This document shows, piece by piece, positions 30,047 through 33,582 of a DNA stretch of 33,582 nt. The notes beneath the pieces are model-generated. The model saw nothing but the letters and a program-made list of their open reading frames with translations. It was not told the DNA's origin and ran no database searches. The translations under genes and the position numbers were made by a program. Every line of letters begins with the position of its first letter. The stretch's first letter is position 1. Source of the DNA: a virus. The stretch spans positions 1 to 33,582 of the IMG/VR virus record IMGVR_UViG_3300048014_000390. One strand, written 5' to 3'.

Positions 30047-30375
30047 TACGAGATCATACCGTTCCGGTTCTGCCGGCAGTCGGGAAACTATTGGCGATCA
30101 GCCTGGGCCTGACCCTCGGCATCGGCGGAGTGGCAGCAGTGGAAATCTGGCCATCGTCCTTGCCGCGCCTGGTGTTCGCATCCGCGGCCGATGCCGACGC
30201 CGACGGCCAAATCCAGGTGTTTGTTTCCATGGATCCCAGTGTCGCCTGTGCCGTACACCAGCCGCGGTGGCTGTGGCTGCCGCGGTTATCGGCGCAGGGG
30301 GCGCGGAAGAATGACGCCGCACCGGAGCGCAACACGGCCGAGCCCGGCAGCATGGCGGCACGGAGTTCACGATGA
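30043..30375 (+). CDS. small protein with N-terminal membrane helix, upstream of endolysin
   Basis: 110 residues from ATG 30043, coupled by ATGA to both neighbours. Residues about 15-34 (GKLLAISLGLTLGIGGVAAV) are a membrane anchor or uncleaved signal. The remainder is a short, Ala/Asp/Arg-rich and probably disordered region (FASAADADADGQIQVFVSMD, then RLSAQGARKNDAAPERNTAE). I do not recognise a family. Orientation and position would fit an inner-membrane spanin-like or holin-accessory protein, but there is no coiled coil to support a spanin call. Confidence 0.45.
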   Translation: MIRDHTVPVLPAVGKLLAISLGLTLGIGGVAAVEIWPSSLPRLVFASAADADADGQIQVFVSMDPSVACAVHQPRWLWLPRLSAQGARKNDAAPERNTAEPGSMAARSSR

Positions 30376-31067
30376 GCGATGCCAATCTGGCGACCTGTGC
30401 GGATTTCACGTTTGGCGCCGAGGGCGGCGACGTGATCAGCCGGGACCTGGACGACGGCGGCAACTGGTCAACCGGCTTGGCCGGCCATGGTGTGCTGATC
30501 GGCAGCAAGTACGGTGTGGCCGCGCCGACATTGATTTCCTGGCTGTCGCCCGAACCGGTGACGGCAGCGACCATGGCGGCGCTGACAGTGCAGACGGCGA
30601 CGGCCATCTTTGCGGCACGCTACTGGCAGGCGACAGATTGCGCGGCTCTTCCCGGCGGCGTTGATCTGATGATTTCGGATATGGCGTTCAATGCCGGCGA
30701 CGCCAGTTCGGTTCGTCTTCTGCAACGGACAGTCGGCTTGCAGGGCGATGACATCGACGGCTGGTGCGGCCCGGAAACGGTTGCCGCAATCGGGAAGGTA
30801 GATTTCCCCGCCCTGGTGCCGGGGCTTTCCGCCATGGCGGCGAAGGCGGTGCAGACGCATGTCGGTGTGGTTGCGGATGGCGATATCGGTCCGCAATCGC
30901 TTGCCGCCATCGCCGGCCGGCCGGATCAAATATTCATTCTGTGCGCTGCTCTCGCTGACGCGCAGCTTGCCTATTACCGCAGTTTGGAAGCCTGGCCGCT
31001 GTACGGCCGCGGCTGGTCCAACCGCGTATCCGCCCGCCTGACGGCGGCGCTGCAACTGGCCGCCTAG
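30372..31067 (+). CDS. endolysin, GH108-type with peptidoglycan-binding repeats
   Basis: 231 residues, ATG overlapping the previous stop. The N-terminal domain has FGAEGGD with E17 as the catalytic acid (the EGGY-type motif of GH108 muramidases). This is followed by GNWSTGLAGHGVLIGSKYGV, IFAARYWQATDCAALPGGVD and the conserved DLMISDMAFNAGDASSVRLL. The C-terminal part has two peptidoglycan-binding-like repeats, GLQGDDIDGWCGPETVAAIG (about 118-137) and HVGVVADGDIGPQSLAAIAG (about 160-178). No signal peptide, so release needs a holin. It cleaves the glycan strands at lysis. Confidence 0.82.
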   Translation: MSDANLATCADFTFGAEGGDVISRDLDDGGNWSTGLAGHGVLIGSKYGVAAPTLISWLSPEPVTAATMAALTVQTATAIFAARYWQATDCAALPGGVDLMISDMAFNAGDASSVRLLQRTVGLQGDDIDGWCGPETVAAIGKVDFPALVPGLSAMAAKAVQTHVGVVADGDIGPQSLAAIAGRPDQIFILCAALADAQLAYYRSLEAWPLYGRGWSNRVSARLTAALQLAA

Positions 31068-31104
31068 TTTTTCCTTCGAACAGAGCTTCAGGACAGCAAT
31101 AGCC

Positions 31105-31425
31105 ATGAATTCGATCTGCAGTTTTCTTCTGGCGCGGCTGGAGGAGCCCAGCACGCGCGCCGGTGCCGCTGCCGCGCTGGGTGTTATCGCAACCGCGATC
31201 GGCGCATCCGGCGGCAGCCGTTTCGCACTGGGCGGGATCCTGCTCGCTGCGTTGATGGCGGCGGTGAGCGCGATGATGAAGGCTGATCCGCGGGTGATGG
31301 TGGCGGTGAAGACCGCCGCCGATGTGGAGGCTGACCTGGCGCCGCTCGCCGAGGCAGCGGCGCCAGAAGCGGCACCGGTGATCCGCGCCGTGACGACCGA
31401 GTTGCGGACGCTGACGACACCCTGA
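31105..31425 (+). CDS. putative holin
   Basis: 106 residues starting 37 bases after the endolysin, with AGGA upstream. Two hydrophobic helices (about 20-34, GAAAALGVIATAIGA, and 40-57, FALGGILLAALMAAVSAMM) are joined by a short Gly/Ser turn, as in hairpin holins. The N-terminus SFLLARLEEPSTRAGAAA resembles the start of small membrane proteins labelled holin next to phage or GTA endolysins. The C-terminal ~45 residues are an Ala-rich helix, long for a holin. Location beside the GH108 gene is the main support. Confidence 0.6.
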   Translation: MNSICSFLLARLEEPSTRAGAAAALGVIATAIGASGGSRFALGGILLAALMAAVSAMMKADPRVMVAVKTAADVEADLAPLAEAAAPEAAPVIRAVTTELRTLTTP

Positions 31426-31466
31426 ACCGGGCCGGCTATCCCAGTATCACATGAACGGAGCCCTAA

Positions 31467-32393
31467 ATGCGTGCAGACCTGCTTCACGTTATCGCGGCAG
31501 TTGCCAATCCGATTCGCTGGAACAGCCGCATACGGCTGGCGCGCGATTTCATTGCCCACATGTTGGATAGTGGCGTGCATGTCACCATCGTGGAATGCGC
31601 CTATGGCGACCGTCCGTTCGATCTGGCCGAGGTAGCGGGGATCAATCATGTCGGCGTGCGGGCGAAAACGCTGCTGTGGAACAAGGAGTGCCTGCTGAAC
31701 CTTGGCATGGCCCGCACCCCGGCCGCGAAATATCTCGCGTTTCTGGATGCCGACATAAGGTTCCGCAAACCGGATTGGGCAGCCGAGACGGTGCATGCCC
31801 TGCAGCAATATGACGTGGTTCAGCCCTGGAGCGACTGTTACGATCTGGGGCCGGACGACGATCATCTGCATGTGCATCGTTCATTCTGCCGGCTATGGGC
31901 AGATGGACGCCCGATCGTGCAGGGCCCGAATGCGCTGGACGGCTACCAGTTCGGCCATCCCGGGTACGCCTGGGCCTTCACGCGCCAGGCGCTGGACTGG
32001 CTGGGCGGGCTGATCGAAACCGCGTCACTGGGTGCTGCCGACCATCATATGGCGCTGGCCTTGATCGGCCGCGTCACTGACAGCATCCCCGGCACGATCA
32101 GCGCCAACTACAAGAAGCCGATGCTGCAATGGCAGGCCCGGGCGATGCGGCATATCGCCGGCAACATCTCCTACGTGCCGGGCACGATTGAGCATTTCTG
32201 GCACGGCGCGAAGGAGCGGCGGGCCTATGTCGACCGCTGGTCGATCTTGACGGGCAACGGATTTGATCCGGAGACCGACCTGAAGCGGAACAGTTTCGGC
32301 GTGTTCGAGCTGGCCGGCAACAAGCCGAAATTGCGCCGCGACATCGATGCGTACTTCCGTAGCCGCAACGAAGACAGCACCACCCTCAACTGA
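31467..32393 (+). CDS. GT-A fold glycosyltransferase-like protein
   Basis: 308 residues, GGAG 6 bases before the ATG. The fold markers are an early strand (VHVTIVECAYGDRPFD), a segment RAKTLLWNKECLLNLGMART, then KYLAFLDADIRF with the metal-binding DxD (D94-A95-D96). Later come GYQFGHPGYAWAFTRQALDW and GAADHHMALALIG, typical of the acceptor side of GT2/GT7-like enzymes. The substrate is unknown. It sits in the lysis region between a holin-like gene and a lipoprotein, with no other sugar-pathway gene in view. A role in changing the host surface or a virion component is possible but not shown. Confidence 0.7.
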   Translation: MRADLLHVIAAVANPIRWNSRIRLARDFIAHMLDSGVHVTIVECAYGDRPFDLAEVAGINHVGVRAKTLLWNKECLLNLGMARTPAAKYLAFLDADIRFRKPDWAAETVHALQQYDVVQPWSDCYDLGPDDDHLHVHRSFCRLWADGRPIVQGPNALDGYQFGHPGYAWAFTRQALDWLGGLIETASLGAADHHMALALIGRVTDSIPGTISANYKKPMLQWQARAMRHIAGNISYVPGTIEHFWHGAKERRAYVDRWSILTGNGFDPETDLKRNSFGVFELAGNKPKLRRDIDAYFRSRNEDSTTLN

Positions 32394-32420
32394 CATCGCT
32401 CATATTCGGGAGTTTCGGGA

Positions 32421-32816
32421 ATGCGACATTTCGCAATGGTCCCCTTGTGTCTGCTCGCCCTGCTGGCGGGATGCGGGAGCAGCGTGCCGGCGGATTTCAC
32501 CGCCCGCGCGCAGGCGGCACTCAGCCTGATCGAAGCCGCGGAGGATATCTACTTCACGGCCGCCGGGGCGGATCCGACCTTGCAAGCTGATGCTGCTGCC
32601 GCCAACCAGGCGGCAGCAACGGCGATTGCCTCCGCCGGCACGCAACAAGCCGTCACCGCCGACATCCAGGCGGCATTCGCGGCGCTGGGCGCGATCGACG
32701 CCGCTTACGCGAAGCTTGCGCCGGCCGACGCGGCGCGTGCGGCGATGTTCGCGCAGTACCTTTCTTTGGCGCAAGCGGCGGTGACCGCGGCGCTGCAGCT
32801 TGCCGCGGGGACGTAA
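32421..32816 (+). CDS. small Ala-rich lipoprotein
   Basis: 131 residues. MRHFAMVPLCLLALLAGCGS is a lipoprotein signal with lipobox L-A-G-C (Cys18), behind a GGGAG ribosome site 8 bases upstream. The mature part is about one third Ala and predicted helical (FTARAQAALSLIEAAEDIYF, VTADIQAAFAALGAIDAAYA, AAMFAQYLSLAQAAVTAALQ). It is not recognisable as an outer-membrane spanin: it is longer than most and not proline-rich. It is followed 4 bases later by the peptidase-like gene, so co-expression is likely. Confidence 0.6.
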   Translation: MRHFAMVPLCLLALLAGCGSSVPADFTARAQAALSLIEAAEDIYFTAAGADPTLQADAAAANQAAATAIASAGTQQAVTADIQAAFAALGAIDAAYAKLAPADAARAAMFAQYLSLAQAAVTAALQLAAGT

Positions 32817-32820
32817 GATC

Positions 32821-33582
32821 ATGGTTCCGCACAAGAAGCTCGGCCGGCTCCCGCGCACCTATGACCAGCGGGTGCCGCATCTGTCGTCGCTGATGGCCGG
32901 TCGCCTGAGCGCGCTTGCACCGCCGCCCGCGGTGGTGGACCGGATGTCGAAACTGCCGGCGAACTGGGGCGTGATGGGCAATGATCGGCTCGGCGACTGC
33001 ACCTGCGCCGCATTGGGCCACGCGGTGCAGCTCACCAGCTTCGTGATCGGTCATGAGCGCACCCCGGATGACGCGATGGTGTTGCAGCTCTACCAGCAGG
33101 CCTGCGGCTGGCGGCCGGATGATCCATCCTCCGACCGTGGCGGTAACGAACAGTCGGTGCTGAGCTATGTGCACCAGCATGGCATTCCGCTCGCACCTGG
33201 TCAGACCGACGCGGTTGCGGCCTATATCGAGGTAGACCCCCGTAACCTTGATGACCTCCGGCGGGTGATCAACGAGGCTGGCTTTGTCTATGCCGGCGCC
33301 GATATCCCGGAGGCCTGGACGCAGGGCACCGACTGGACGGCGCCGAGCCCTGGCACCCGGCCTGCCGGCGGACATGCCTTCATGATCGGCAGCTATGATC
33401 GGGATTTTTTCTACGCCGTGTCCTGGGGCGAGGTGGTGCGGATCACGCCGGCCGCCATCCAGGCTTGCGTTGTCGAAGCCTATGCCGTGGCGCTGGACTC
33501 ATGGTTCGCGCGCAGCGGCATCACCGTCGGCGGCCTGACCAAAGCTGAGCTGGTCGAGGCGATGCAGGGGCTGGCCGGCTGA
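32821..33582 (+). CDS. papain-like cysteine peptidase-like protein
   Basis: 253 residues from ATG 32821, ending exactly at the window edge. No signal peptide. Around residue 55 the stretch GNDRLGDCTCAALGHAVQLT (Cys60 and Cys62) resembles the Cys block of papain-fold peptidases. GGHAFMIGSYD (His184) and YAVSWGEVV (S200-W201-G202) fit the His block and the region where papains carry N-S-W-G. The usual Asn is not obvious, so activity is not certain. Phage-encoded relatives of this type are known to me only as hypothetical or C1-like. It might process virion proteins or act at lysis; context does not decide. Confidence 0.55.
   Translation: MVPHKKLGRLPRTYDQRVPHLSSLMAGRLSALAPPPAVVDRMSKLPANWGVMGNDRLGDCTCAALGHAVQLTSFVIGHERTPDDAMVLQLYQQACGWRPDDPSSDRGGNEQSVLSYVHQHGIPLAPGQTDAVAAYIEVDPRNLDDLRRVINEAGFVYAGADIPEAWTQGTDWTAPSPGTRPAGGHAFMIGSYDRDFFYAVSWGEVVRITPAAIQACVVEAYAVALDSWFARSGITVGGLTKAELVEAMQGLAG

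Noticed and set aside
30043-32816. Spanin pair made of the 30043 and 32421 products.
   Set aside because: The first has no coiled coil, the lipoprotein is long and Ala-rich, and they are separated by three genes.
1-33582. A tailocin or other headless contractile particle.
   Set aside because: Terminases, portal, scaffold-like and major capsid genes are all present and look intact.

Overview
This 33.6 kb, high-GC window is the late (packaging, head, tail, lysis) half of a contractile-tailed temperate phage, most likely a prophage in an alphaproteobacterium. The evidence for that host group is a GcrA-like regulator at the left edge, the GC-rich codon usage, and palindromic intergenic repeats of a kind I associate with alphaproteobacterial chromosomes. 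Acetobacteraceae or relatives are my best guess from protein flavour, not something the sequence proves. There is no integrase, repressor, replication gene, tRNA, CRISPR array or insertion sequence in the window, so the early region and attachment sites lie outside it.

Layout. 1-787: two small regulators (GcrA-like and DUF6362-like). 784-1875, minus strand: a small lipoprotein and an RlpA-like double-psi beta-barrel protein. 1876-2187: a divergent control region. 2188-7328: packaging and head genes (small and large terminase, portal, scaffold-like protein, major capsid protein). No prohead protease is visible. 7331-12349: two small virion-type proteins, one small unknown, a repeat-bearing fibre, and two proteins with signal peptides, one of which combines Ig-like, SGNH/esterase-like and LamG-like domains. 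12346-14347: head-tail connector or neck genes. 14508-16640: a beta-helix tailspike. 16649-25492: a P2-style contractile tail: sheath, tube, tail assembly chaperone with a programmed -1 frameshift, a gp10-like protein, a very short tape measure, then GpU-, X-, D-, V-, W-, J- and I-like baseplate proteins. 25556-29447: a glycine-rich fibre, a fibre adaptor, a small protein and a second beta-helix tailspike. 29448-29722: non-coding repeats. 29723-33582: two small membrane proteins, a GH108 endolysin, a holin-like protein, a glycosyltransferase-like protein, a lipoprotein and a cysteine-peptidase-like protein.

How it fits together. From 2188 onward every gene is on the plus strand, and many junctions are 4-base ATGA overlaps, which points to one long, translationally coupled late operon. 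The head is a scaffold-dependent, protease-free type joined to a P2-like contractile tail. The tape measure (about 362 residues) predicts an unusually short tail of roughly 50-55 nm. Candidate receptor-binding or glycan-active proteins sit at three separate places, including between capsid and neck genes, where tail fibres are not normally encoded.

The most notable signals are the A AAA AAC slippery site at the chaperone gene, the miniature tape measure, the signal peptides on two proteins inside the structural operon, and three different palindromic repeat elements lodged at gene junctions of the late operon. All names are from reading the sequence; no database search was run.
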